In this document: in pieces, positions 15,153 through 22,669 of the stretch | How the letters are laid out: every line of letters begins with the position of its first letter | Numbering within the stretch: position 1 is the stretch's first letter | Source: Onthomorpha sp937906975 | GTDB taxonomy: Bacteria; Bacteroidota; Bacteroidia; Bacteroidales; P3 | NCBI GenBank assembly: GCA_045614605.1 | Contig: JAZLDH010000022.1 | Location: 8,751-72,750 of the forward strand | Length of the DNA stretch: 64,000 nt | Direction: 5' to 3' | Position numbers and translations under genes: made by a program | The notes under the pieces: model-generated | What the model saw: the letters and a program-made list of their open reading frames with translations, nothing else | Told to the model about the DNA's origin: nothing | The model's database searches: none

Positions 15153-17216
15153 ATGAGTACAAAAGTAACAAAGCAATTAGTAAATCCTCAAAGCATAGTT
15201 GTAGTAGGGGCAAGTAACGACACTGCAAAACCAGGCGGTGCAATACTTAGAAATATTATAGAAGGTGGATTTAAAGGTCAATTATACGTGGTAAATCCAA
15301 AAGAAACAGAAATTCAAGGCATACAATGCTCAAAAACAGTTAATGACTTACCACAAGTAGATTTAGCAGTTATTGCAATTGCTGCGAAATATACAGAAGA
15401 AACTGTTAGAGTTCTTACCGAAGAAAAGGGAACAAAAGCATTTATTATCATATCTGCTGGATTTGGAGAAGAGAGTCATGAAGGTAAAGAATTAGAATTG
15501 AGAATTGTTTCTTTGATTGAAAAAGCAGGAGCATGTTTAATTGGACCTAACTGTACAGGAATATTTACTCCATATCATCACGCAATATTCTCAAAACCGT
15601 TCCCAAAATCATCTCCTAAAGGAGTAGATTTCATAACAGGTAGTGGAGCAACAGGTTGCTTTATTATGGATATCGGAATGCAACAAGGACTTCACTTCAA
15701 TCACTGTTGGGCAGTAGGAAACTCTGCACAACTTGGAATAGAAGACCTATTGGAATATCACGATGAAAGCTTTGACCCAGCAACTTCATCAAAAGTTATC
15801 TTAATGTACATAGAAAACATTAAGAATCCAATGAAACTGCTTAAACATGCAAAGAGTTTGAGAGCAAAAGGCGTTAGAATCGCTGCTATTAAATCAGGTT
15901 CATCAGAAGCAGGCTCAAGAGCAGCTTCTTCACACACAGGAGCGTTAGCATCACCTGACGTTGCAGTAGATGCTTTGTTTAGAAAAGCAGGTATTGTACG
16001 TTGCTACGGAAGAGAAGAACTTTGTACAGTAGGTAATATCTTTACTTACCCAGAATTTGAAGGCAAAAACATAGCAATTATCACACACGCAGGTGGTCCA
16101 GCCGTAATGCTAACAGACGCATTAAGCAAAGCAGGAATGAATATCCCACACATTGAAGGAGCAAAAGCAGATGAATTATTATCAAAGCTTTTCGCAGGTT
16201 CAGCAGTTGGTAATCCAATAGATTTTCTTGCAACAGGAACACCAGAACAATTAGGAACAATCATAGATTACTGCGATAACGAATTTGAAAACATAGACGC
16301 AATGTGCGTAATCTTTGGAACACCAGGTTTAGCTCCAATAAACGAAGCTTACAGAGTGCTTTCTGAAAAAATGAAATCAAGCAAAAAACCTATTTTCCCA
16401 ATACTTCCATCAACACTTGTTGCAGGTGATGAGGTGAAAGAGTTTGTTGAAATGGGAAATACTTACTTTGCTGACGAAACTGTATTTGGTAATGCAGTAG
16501 GACGTATAGTTGCTACTCCAGAACCAGCAAGCGAAGAAGACACTGTTAAGATAGACGTAGAAAAAATTAGAGAAATAATCTCTCGTTGCGAAGACGGATA
16601 CTTAGATGTTAAGTTAATGAACGAATTGCTTGACGCTGCAGGAATCAATCACGCAGTAGATATTTCAAGTGATAACGTTGAAGAAATAGTTGCTTTTGCA
16701 AACAAAGTAGGTTACCCACAAGTTATGAAGGTTGTTGGACCTGTTCACAAATCTGACGTAGGTGGTGTATCGCTTAATGTAAAAGATGAAGCACATGTAA
16801 GAGCTGAATTTGACAGATTGATAAAAATCAAAGATACTTACGCAGTTCAAGCTTATCCAATGTTATTTGGTACAGAAATCTTCATAGGAGCAATGCGTAC
16901 ACCATTGTTTGGACACCAAGTTTTATGTGGATTAGGTGGAATTTTCGTAGAAGTATTGAAAGATGTACAAGCAGGACTTGCTCCAATCGGAATAACAGAA
17001 GCAAAAGAAATGATAAAACGTCTAAGAGGCTACAAGATAATCCAAGGAGTTAGAGGACAAGACCCTGTAAACGAAGACTTGTATGCAGATCAAATAGCAA
17101 GAGTTGCAGCATTGGTACAAGCAGCACCAGAAATTGCAGAAATGGACTTAAATCCATTGTTAGGCTCACCAACAGCTGTAGTTGCAGTAGATGCTCGTAT
17201 AAGAATAGAAAAATAA
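15153..17216 (+). CDS. ADP-forming acetate/acyl-CoA synthetase, fused alpha-beta
   Basis: 687 residues. It makes ATP from acyl-CoA, ADP and phosphate, the usual energy-saving end step of amino-acid fermentation in anaerobes. Order: CoA-binding Rossmann domain (about 10-140, VVVGASNDTAKPGG, IGPNCTGIF), a ligase-CoA flavodoxin-like domain with the phosphohistidine motif SSHTGALASPD (His near residue 261), then an ATP-grasp_5 domain (about 470-685, PQVMKVVGPVHKSDVGGV, GIFVEVLKD, MDLNPLL). Alpha and beta are fused in one chain, as in many bacterial enzymes. Placed opposite kce/kal, it may convert the acetyl-CoA or butyryl-CoA of lysine breakdown. Exact acyl preference unknown. Confidence 0.93.
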   Translation: MSTKVTKQLVNPQSIVVVGASNDTAKPGGAILRNIIEGGFKGQLYVVNPKETEIQGIQCSKTVNDLPQVDLAVIAIAAKYTEETVRVLTEEKGTKAFIIISAGFGEESHEGKELELRIVSLIEKAGACLIGPNCTGIFTPYHHAIFSKPFPKSSPKGVDFITGSGATGCFIMDIGMQQGLHFNHCWAVGNSAQLGIEDLLEYHDESFDPATSSKVILMYIENIKNPMKLLKHAKSLRAKGVRIAAIKSGSSEAGSRAASSHTGALASPDVAVDALFRKAGIVRCYGREELCTVGNIFTYPEFEGKNIAIITHAGGPAVMLTDALSKAGMNIPHIEGAKADELLSKLFAGSAVGNPIDFLATGTPEQLGTIIDYCDNEFENIDAMCVIFGTPGLAPINEAYRVLSEKMKSSKKPIFPILPSTLVAGDEVKEFVEMGNTYFADETVFGNAVGRIVATPEPASEEDTVKIDVEKIREIISRCEDGYLDVKLMNELLDAAGINHAVDISSDNVEEIVAFANKVGYPQVMKVVGPVHKSDVGGVSLNVKDEAHVRAEFDRLIKIKDTYAVQAYPMLFGTEIFIGAMRTPLFGHQVLCGLGGIFVEVLKDVQAGLAPIGITEAKEMIKRLRGYKIIQGVRGQDPVNEDLYADQIARVAALVQAAPEIAEMDLNPLLGSPTAVVAVDARIRIEK

Positions 17217-17235
17217 GTCTTTAAGTAAATAAAAT

Positions 17236-17283
17236 AAAACGCTCGTTTGTCTGAATGAAACTAAGACTCACGAGCGTTTTTTG
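17236..17283. terminator. Bidirectional hairpin terminator between acyl-CoA synthetase and radical SAM genes
   Basis: Stem acgctcgt (17239-17246) with acgagcgt (17270-17277) and T-run. It is an inverted near-copy of 10757-10805, and serves two converging operons. Confidence 0.85.
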
Positions 17284-17316
17284 TTTAAGTTTAATTTAAT
17301 TATTAACTTATAATAA

Positions 17317-18651
17317 TTAACTATACAATAAGTGATTTATATCAATCATTATTTGATAATATTCATTTCTCAATTCAGATGTACATTCTCTTGTAAATAT
17401 GGCATTTTCTTTTTGATTACAAATTTCTTTACAATCAGAATATTCTTTAACAAACTTAATCCTACAATCTCCTCCGCAAATATATTTCAATGCACATTTA
17501 TTACAAGGTGCTATATGTTGAATTTTAGATAAATTTCTTGCTATTTGTGCATTTTTCATTATCTCTTCAATACTTATTTCTCTAATATTTCCGTATGGTT
17601 TTAAGAATTGTATTTTTCCACAAAAGAAAACATCGCCCTCAGCACTAATTGTTAAATGCCCATACGTACACCAATTATCAGAAAGTATCTTTTCCTTAAA
17701 ACGAGTGTGCATTATATCGTGTCGTTTCTTTGGATTAAGTCCATCAGCAATTTGAAGCATTGTGTTTTTGTAGGCTTTAACTTCTTCTTGCGAAAGATTC
17801 AATTCTCTACCCTCCATTATATCAGCCGTATATTTAACAAAGATTGGATAATCTTTATATTTATCTTTTAAACTCTTTTCAAAATTTAAATAACTCTCTA
17901 TCTTTTCTGATAAAGATGCTTCTGGCCAAGGAGTGATTGCAACAGTTGTGCGAATATTGTTTGTTACAAACCTATCTACACAATGCATTGCTTTTTCAAA
18001 TTGCCCTTTTCCTCTAACTTTTTCGTACTCTTCTTTATTATATCCGTCAATACTTACTTGTACTCCTGAAAGAAATTTTGTTGCTCTATCTATCATTTCA
18101 TCAGTCCAAAGAGTTCCATTTGTCATTATTGATACTTCTAAACCAATATTGTGAGCATACTCAATTATATTAAAGAAATCTTTTCTTGTAGCAACCTCTC
18201 CGCCCGATAATATCAAGTATTTACCCTTGTTTTCTTTGAATCCAAGCAACAAATCTTTGATTTCCTTTTCAGAAAGTTCGTTTTCGTAAGACTCTCCGCT
18301 AAACATATAGCAATGACGACAACGTAAATTACACTTATTCGTTAGAAACAAGTGCATTTGCAAACCTCCCTGTGATTTTTCCAAAGAGTTTTCTATAAAA
18401 TTCTTAGCCTCAATTTGAGTTATGACAACTTTTACATTGTTTTCTTCTCCTTTAAACTTATCTAAAACCTCTTGTATTGTTGAATTATATAATGATAGAT
18501 AAATTTCTTTTTGAATTTCATTACTCAAAACAATGTAATTGAAACATTCCGGTGCAATTATCAAAATTTTTCCTTTGAAATCAATAATTTGATATTCATT
18601 TGGAAGATTATATTTAGTGTTTAAATCAATCGTTTTCCTTTTTTCTGCCAT
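17317..18651 (-). CDS. Radical SAM/SPASM peptide maturase with PqqD-like N-terminus
   Basis: 444 residues. The N-terminal 90 residues look like a PqqD/RRE-type peptide-binding domain (YQIIDFKGKILIIAPECF..., helical EIQKEIYLSLY). The radical SAM core starts at CNLRCRHC (CX3CX2C, about residue 106) and has GGE at about 145 (LILSGGEVAT). A C-terminal SPASM domain carries the expected cysteines: NWCTYG, VFFCGK, APCNKCALKYICGGDCR and CKEIC. This layout is typical of maturases that crosslink cysteines or aromatic residues in ribosomal peptides. It follows two tiny Cys-rich ORFs in the same direction, whose shared N-terminus would be the recognition leader. Enzyme class sure, chemistry not known. 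Confidence 0.92.
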   Translation of the reverse strand: MAEKRKTIDLNTKYNLPNEYQIIDFKGKILIIAPECFNYIVLSNEIQKEIYLSLYNSTIQEVLDKFKGEENNVKVVITQIEAKNFIENSLEKSQGGLQMHLFLTNKCNLRCRHCYMFSGESYENELSEKEIKDLLLGFKENKGKYLILSGGEVATRKDFFNIIEYAHNIGLEVSIMTNGTLWTDEMIDRATKFLSGVQVSIDGYNKEEYEKVRGKGQFEKAMHCVDRFVTNNIRTTVAITPWPEASLSEKIESYLNFEKSLKDKYKDYPIFVKYTADIMEGRELNLSQEEVKAYKNTMLQIADGLNPKKRHDIMHTRFKEKILSDNWCTYGHLTISAEGDVFFCGKIQFLKPYGNIREISIEEIMKNAQIARNLSKIQHIAPCNKCALKYICGGDCRIKFVKEYSDCKEICNQKENAIFTRECTSELRNEYYQIMIDINHLLYS

Positions 18652-18677
18652 TTCTCTCTTTTGTTTTTTTACAAAAT

Positions 18678-18717
18678 AAAGGGAATTATTCTGCTAATCA
18701 AGAATAATTCCCTTTTT
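18678..18717 (-). terminator. Hairpin between precursor peptide gene and radical SAM gene
   Basis: gggaattatt (18681-18690) pairs with aataattccc (18703-18712), 12-nt loop, extended by aaa/ttt pairs, and followed on the minus strand by a T-rich stretch. It probably acts as a partial terminator, keeping precursor mRNA more abundant than maturase mRNA. Confidence 0.7.
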
Positions 18718-18727
18718 AATAGGTGTA

Positions 18728-18865
18728 TTAAGCACTTTTTATTCTTTCACAACACCAATGATCTGCTCCGCAATCATTATTTTTCTCACAATGAGTAAAA
18801 CAACCCCAAACATTAACACGTTCATCTTGTGTTTTTTGTTCGATTACTTCGTATGTTATTTCCAT
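18728..18865 (-). CDS. Putative RiPP precursor peptide A (45 aa, Cys-rich)
   Basis: Starts MEITYEVIEQ, the same nine-residue leader as peptide B apart from the tenth residue. The core contains GCFTHC, then NDCG, then DHWCC: five cysteines in the last 25 residues. The spacing GC-x-T-x-C-x5-C-G-x-D-x-x-C is shared with peptide B. No signal peptide is present. The position just before the radical SAM gene, the conserved leader and the variable Cys-rich core together mark it as a precursor. No similarity to a named RiPP family was recognised. Confidence 0.8.
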   Translation of the reverse strand: MEITYEVIEQKTQDERVNVWGCFTHCEKNNDCGADHWCCERIKSA

Positions 18866-18893
18866 AATTAAGTTATTTAATTTAAAACATTAA

Positions 18894-19010
18894 TTATTTA
18901 CAACCATAATCGCTACCACAATCAGAATTTATGTAACACTGTGTATAGCAACCATAAGATTCATTTTCTTGTGTTGTACTTTTTTCAATTACTTCGTATG
19001 TTATTTCCAT
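18894..19010 (-). CDS. Putative RiPP precursor peptide B (38 aa, Cys-rich)
   Basis: Leader MEITYEVIEK, then core GCYTQC, SDCG and DYGCK at the very C-terminus: four cysteines at the positions conserved with peptide A. The start-proximal DNA (ttacttcgtatgttatttc, read on plus strand) is identical in both genes, showing a duplication. It lies 27 bp after the TerB-like gene and 28 bp before peptide A. Confidence 0.8.
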   Translation of the reverse strand: MEITYEVIEKSTTQENESYGCYTQCYINSDCGSDYGCK

Positions 19011-19037
19011 AACTCTTTTAATTTTGTTTTTTTTATA

Positions 19038-19403
19038 CTATTTACAAAATTCAGACTTCCATTGATTGAAGTATTTTTCCTCATTAGGATGAATAACTCC
19101 GTCAGCATTTATTACTTTTTCAATGAAATCTTTCATTAAATCAATTGTTGTAGTTTGTTCTTCTTCTGTTACTTGATTCAAAAACTCTTTTGTAGAATTT
19201 ATAATGTCATCTATACTGCATTTTTCGCTCTTGATGTCGATTAACTCTTTCAATGAGTCTTCTATCTCAATACCATCTTTAATCATTTGTAAAATAAACT
19301 CTGAAATAAACTTATCTTCAAGTTTATCATACTCACCATCGCAATTAGCAAAGAACACTCCCGTTCTTGCAACTAACATTTGAATTTCTTTTAATTTATT
19401 CAT
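19038..19403 (-). CDS. TerB-like domain protein in the RiPP operon
   Basis: 121 residues, with no signal peptide. Two acidic repeats, ANCDGEYDKLEDKFI near the N-terminus and INADGVIHPNEEKYF near the C-terminus, have the D-G-x-x-x-x-x-E pattern of the TerB/DjlA-like all-helical fold, which can bind metal. Its partner is unknown; TerB domains often sit with membrane or stress modules. It lies between a tiny hydrophobic ORF and the two precursor-like genes, so it may be an immunity, carrier or regulatory component. Family call moderate. Confidence 0.7.
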   Translation of the reverse strand: MNKLKEIQMLVARTGVFFANCDGEYDKLEDKFISEFILQMIKDGIEIEDSLKELIDIKSEKCSIDDIINSTKEFLNQVTEEEQTTTIDLMKDFIEKVINADGVIHPNEEKYFNQWKSEFCK

Positions 19404-19438
19404 GGTTTTACTAATTTTATTTTACTATTTTGTTATTA

Positions 19439-19537
19439 TTATTTACTAGTAAATACTCTGATTATTGTTGCTGCCGCTGTTAAAACAGCACCAGCACCAC
19501 CTGCTATTCTTACTATTTTATCAGTTTTTTCTCCCAT
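19439..19537 (-). CDS. Tiny hydrophobic peptide (32 aa) heading the RiPP operon
   Basis: Begins MGEKTDKIVRIAGGAGAV and ends in IIRVFTSK: a basic start, a Gly/Ala-rich helix able to span or insert in a membrane, and a basic end. Such composition occurs in class II bacteriocin-like and small membrane peptides. It is the first ORF after the structured leader and 36 bp before the TerB-like gene. No homology is recognised, and coding is inferred from position and composition only. Confidence 0.5.
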   Translation of the reverse strand: MGEKTDKIVRIAGGAGAVLTAAATIIRVFTSK

Positions 19538-19647
19538 TTTATTATAATTTTATTATTATTAAACTTTCTTTGCCCAAGTCCCAAATGGCGATTACTTATT
19601 TTCTTCTTTGACTTCAAGGCATAAAAAAACGTGGGACTTTTTTCTTA

Positions 19648-19772
19648 TTGATTATATGAGGTTCTGGACTACCTAACACATCTAACAAGTAAAGCCCACG
19701 ATATTATTCGTGAGCGTTTACTGCTTTACTAAGATGTGTTTTAATGAAATTGTCCAGATTTCATATAATCAA
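19648..19772 (-). ncRNA. Structured RNA element in the 5' leader of the RiPP operon
   Basis: Nested stems within 125 nt. P1: ttgattatatga (19648-19659) with tcatataatcaa (19761-19772), continued by tctggac (19663-19669) with gtccaga (19752-19758). P2: aacacatct (19675-19683) with agatgtgtt (19732-19740). P3: agtaaagc (19688-19695) with gctttact (19723-19730). P4: cacga (19697-19701) with tcgtg (19708-19712). A further pair, aagtccca (19576-19583) with tgggactt (19632-19639), lies between it and the first ORF. It could be a regulatory leader, or a small inverted-repeat mobile element. Confidence 0.65.
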
Positions 19773-19878
19773 GTATAAGCAAAAACGCTTTTATGTCGTA
19801 TTAAAATTAACTCAGTCTAATTATCTTTATTTTTCTATTATCATAGGCATAATTTTTCGTTATTATTCTTTCTGCCCA

Positions 19879-19910
19879 CAAAGGTAAAACATTTTTTAAT
19901 AACGGCAAAA
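19879..19910 (-). promoter_or_regulatory. Bacteroidetes-type promoter of the RiPP operon
   Basis: Minus strand: TTTTG (19910-19906), 19-bp spacer, TACCTTTG (19886-19879), an excellent -33/-7 match. Transcription should begin near 19870, giving a leader of over 300 nt before the first ORF. Confidence 0.8.
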
Positions 19911-20101
19911 AAAGTCCTTGCTTTGTTTTAGAAAATTTTGCTCCGATCGTAACACTATTACTCTCCGATGGTAACAAATTATCCTCCGAGGATAAAACTT
20001 TACCAACGGAGGATAAAAATCTGAAATAAAGTCTTTGAAAAAAAATCCTAAGAAAAAATTTAAAAAAGCTAAGAAAAAATTCAAAAAAGCAAAGAAAAAA
20101 A

Positions 20102-20162
20102 ATAAAAAATCAAAGACTTTTTTTGCGTTTTTAAGGCTAAGAAAAAGTCTTTGATTTTTTTA
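20102..20162 (-). terminator. Long hairpin terminator of the murA / arginase-like operon
   Basis: A 19-bp inverted repeat: aaaaaatcaaagacttttt (20104-20122) with aaaaagtctttgatttttt (20142-20160), flanked by T-rich sequence. The region from 20032 also carries several ctaagaaaaaa / caaagaaaaaa motif copies. Confidence 0.75.
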
Positions 20163-20186
20163 TTAATTATTGTGTTTGAACTAACT

Positions 20187-21353
20187 TTACAAGTTCAATT
20201 TATTGTAGGCTATTATCCAACGATCGGGAATTTTATTCTCCATTGCAGATTTGTAATCCTCATAAGTACAAGGCACTAGATAGTGTCTAAGATATTTTTG
20301 CTGTGTTTCGCTATTGCAATTCACCTGCATCCACCAGCGTTCACTTTTCTTGCTTTTGTAAAAGACTATTGTGTCTTGATTTTCCATTATTACGTTGAAA
20401 CGATAGTAGTTATTCAAATCCTTATATGGGAAATCGTTTTTACGCCATAGGTATCCGTCAATGAAATACCAAATAGCGTGAGAAATTAACTTCGCTGTGC
20501 GATTTTTTATATCCTCTTCTGCTTGGTAGTTGAAAAGTCCTAATGAGGTGAGTTTATCATTCATTCCTCCATAGTGAAGAAGTTTGCAAAATTCTTCGCC
20601 ATACAATCCATGAGGAGAGTCGTTTGCAGGAGCATCGCTCGCTCTTATGGCATTTATATCGGCAATTAACATATCGCAATTGCGTATTAGAGGTTCGGTG
20701 TTTGCAATATTTCTCTGTATTTCACCTAAGCGATAAGACTCAAAGCGTATATCTTGTAGGAGTTGTAAGACATTGTTTTCCACAAAATAGGATTGGTAGG
20801 CAAGGTGTGTGTAATTGAATAGGTAGTTAGGGTCGGAGCAAAAGATGTGTGAGAGAAAATTATCATCTTTCGCATCTTTGTCAAGGTCTTTTATGTCTAT
20901 GCGAGAGTCTATATTGACTAAATTGATGATTTGACCAATTTGTTCGTAGCCTTTATAGATTCCTATTGCATTGTCGTTGCTTCCGCCTATGATGATTGGA
21001 ATTATTTTGTGTTGCAACAAGAATGAGCAAGCCTCTGCTAAGGCAAAGTATGTGTCTTTTAGAGTTTGCCCTGTTTTTATATTACCAAGGTCTATTATTT
21101 TTAAGGTATTGTTGTGTTGTTTTAGTTTATAAAATTCCTCTCTTATCTTATCTGCTGCAAGAGTGCTTGGTTCTAAATCTGCTCCTCGGCGTTCGCTAAG
21201 TCCTATCAAAGCCATATCAGCCTCAAAATCGGAAAGATTAAGGTTTTTAAGCGTTGAATTACAAAGAATATTATTACTTATTGAACCTTCTTCGTTGTTT
21301 AGAAGATTTAATTTCGCAATATCTATTTTTTCAAATAAATCTAATATTTCCAT
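20187..21353 (-). CDS. Arginase/formimidoylglutamase-family protein, metal ligands partly lost
   Basis: 388 residues of the ureohydrolase fold, which is longer than a normal arginase. The canonical metal motifs are changed: GG-D/S-H appears as GGSND (His to Asn126), and D-x-H-x-D appears as D149-S-R-I-D153 (His to Arg151). The third motif reads ADINAIRASDAP, with one aspartate replaced. A normal dimanganese site is therefore unlikely, so the protein may be non-catalytic or bind its ligand differently. It is adjacent to murA (shared nucleotide at 21353) and DUF4290, an arrangement I associate with Bacteroidetes. The frequent annotation 'formimidoylglutamase' should not be trusted here. Confidence 0.8.
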   Translation of the reverse strand: MEILDLFEKIDIAKLNLLNNEEGSISNNILCNSTLKNLNLSDFEADMALIGLSERRGADLEPSTLAADKIREEFYKLKQHNNTLKIIDLGNIKTGQTLKDTYFALAEACSFLLQHKIIPIIIGGSNDNAIGIYKGYEQIGQIINLVNIDSRIDIKDLDKDAKDDNFLSHIFCSDPNYLFNYTHLAYQSYFVENNVLQLLQDIRFESYRLGEIQRNIANTEPLIRNCDMLIADINAIRASDAPANDSPHGLYGEEFCKLLHYGGMNDKLTSLGLFNYQAEEDIKNRTAKLISHAIWYFIDGYLWRKNDFPYKDLNNYYRFNVIMENQDTIVFYKSKKSERWWMQVNCNSETQQKYLRHYLVPCTYEDYKSAMENKIPDRWIIAYNKLNL

Positions 21354-22657
21354 TATAGTCTTCTTATTTTTGCTCCAAGGTTATTTAATCTTATATCTAT
21401 ATCTTGATAACCTCTGTCTATTTGTTCAATATTGTCTATTATGCTTGTGCCTTCTGCTGACAAGGCTGCAATTAGCAATGCTACACCCGCTCTAATGTCA
21501 GGCGAGGTCATTCTAACTCCTTTTAAAGGATACTTTCTTTCAGAGCCGATAACGGTTGCACGGTGTGGGTCGCAAAGAATGATTTGTGCACCCATATCAA
21601 TCAATTTATCAACAAAGAAAAGACGAGATTCAAACATCTTTTGGTGAATCAATACACTGCCTTTTGCTTGTGTTGCAACAACAAGAGCAATACTTATAAG
21701 GTCAGGAGTAAATCCAGGCCAAGGTGCATCGGATATAGTCATAATGGAGCCGTCCATGAATTTTTCAACCTCATATACCTCTTGCTTTGGAATAAATATG
21801 TCGTCTCCTTTTTTTTCTATTGCTATTCCTAATCTTTTGAATACTTCTGGAATAATTCCAAGGTGTTGATACTGCACGTCCTTTATTGTAATGGAAGATT
21901 GTGTCATTGCAGCCATACCAATAAAGCTTCCGACCTCAATCATATCAGGAAGTAATCTGTGAGTGCAGCCTTTTAGCGAATCAACTCCTTCAATTGTTAA
22001 TAGATTAGAGCCTATTCCTTGAATTTTTGCACCCATTGAATTTAACATCTTGCAAAGTTGCAATAGGTAAGGCTCACATGCTGCATTGAAAATCGTAGTT
22101 GTACCTTTTGCCATGCAGGCAGCCATTACAATGTTTGCAGTTCCTGTAACGGAGGCTTCATCTAAAAGCATGTAACAGCCTGTTAGTTTGTCGCCTTTTA
22201 CGTGATAGGCCTTTGTGTCAAAGTCATAACGGAAGTCTGCTCCTAATTTTTCAAATCCTGTAAAGTGAGTGTCAAGACGTCTTCGGCCAATTTTATCTCC
22301 ACCTGGTGTTGGAATATATGCTTCTTTAAATCTAGCAAGCATAGGTCCGACAAGCATAATAGAACCTCTTAGAGAGGCTGCCATTTGTGAGTATCTTTCT
22401 GTATAAATACGGCTAATATCTACTCTGTTTGCTTGAAAACTATATGATTCTTTGCCTAATTTATTAACCTTTACACCGAGATATTCTAACAACTCTATTA
22501 GTTTGTTTACATCTCTAATGTTTGGAATATTGTTTATTGTGATTTCTTCATCGCTAAGAAGGGTTGCACATATTACTTGCAATGCTTCGTTTTTTGCACC
22601 TTGTGGAACGATTTCTCCACTCAAAGGTTGCCCACCTATTATTTCAAAAGAGCTCAT
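21353..22657 (-). CDS. murA: UDP-N-acetylglucosamine 1-carboxyvinyltransferase
   Basis: First committed step of peptidoglycan synthesis: transfers enolpyruvate from PEP to UDP-GlcNAc in the cytosol. 434 residues. Landmarks: QGAKNEALQ (PEP/substrate loop with Lys22), AASLRGSIMLVGP, and the flexible loop PTPGGDKIGRRRLDTH. In this loop the residue that is Cys115 in E. coli is Asp121. Asp at this place is known from fosfomycin-insensitive MurA proteins. The C-terminal half includes PDMIEVGSFIGMAA and RAGVALLIAAL. It lies between DUF4290 and the arginase-like gene. Confidence 0.97.
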   Translation of the reverse strand: MSSFEIIGGQPLSGEIVPQGAKNEALQVICATLLSDEEITINNIPNIRDVNKLIELLEYLGVKVNKLGKESYSFQANRVDISRIYTERYSQMAASLRGSIMLVGPMLARFKEAYIPTPGGDKIGRRRLDTHFTGFEKLGADFRYDFDTKAYHVKGDKLTGCYMLLDEASVTGTANIVMAACMAKGTTTIFNAACEPYLLQLCKMLNSMGAKIQGIGSNLLTIEGVDSLKGCTHRLLPDMIEVGSFIGMAAMTQSSITIKDVQYQHLGIIPEVFKRLGIAIEKKGDDIFIPKQEVYEVEKFMDGSIMTISDAPWPGFTPDLISIALVVATQAKGSVLIHQKMFESRLFFVDKLIDMGAQIILCDPHRATVIGSERKYPLKGVRMTSPDIRAGVALLIAALSAEGTSIIDNIEQIDRGYQDIDIRLNNLGAKIRRL

Positions 22658-22669
22658 AATTATTGGGGT

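Noticed and set aside
19560..19640. Independent terminator (aagtccca / tgggactt plus T-run on plus strand)
   Set aside because: The loop is about 48 nt, too large for an efficient terminator; treated as a part of the structured leader.
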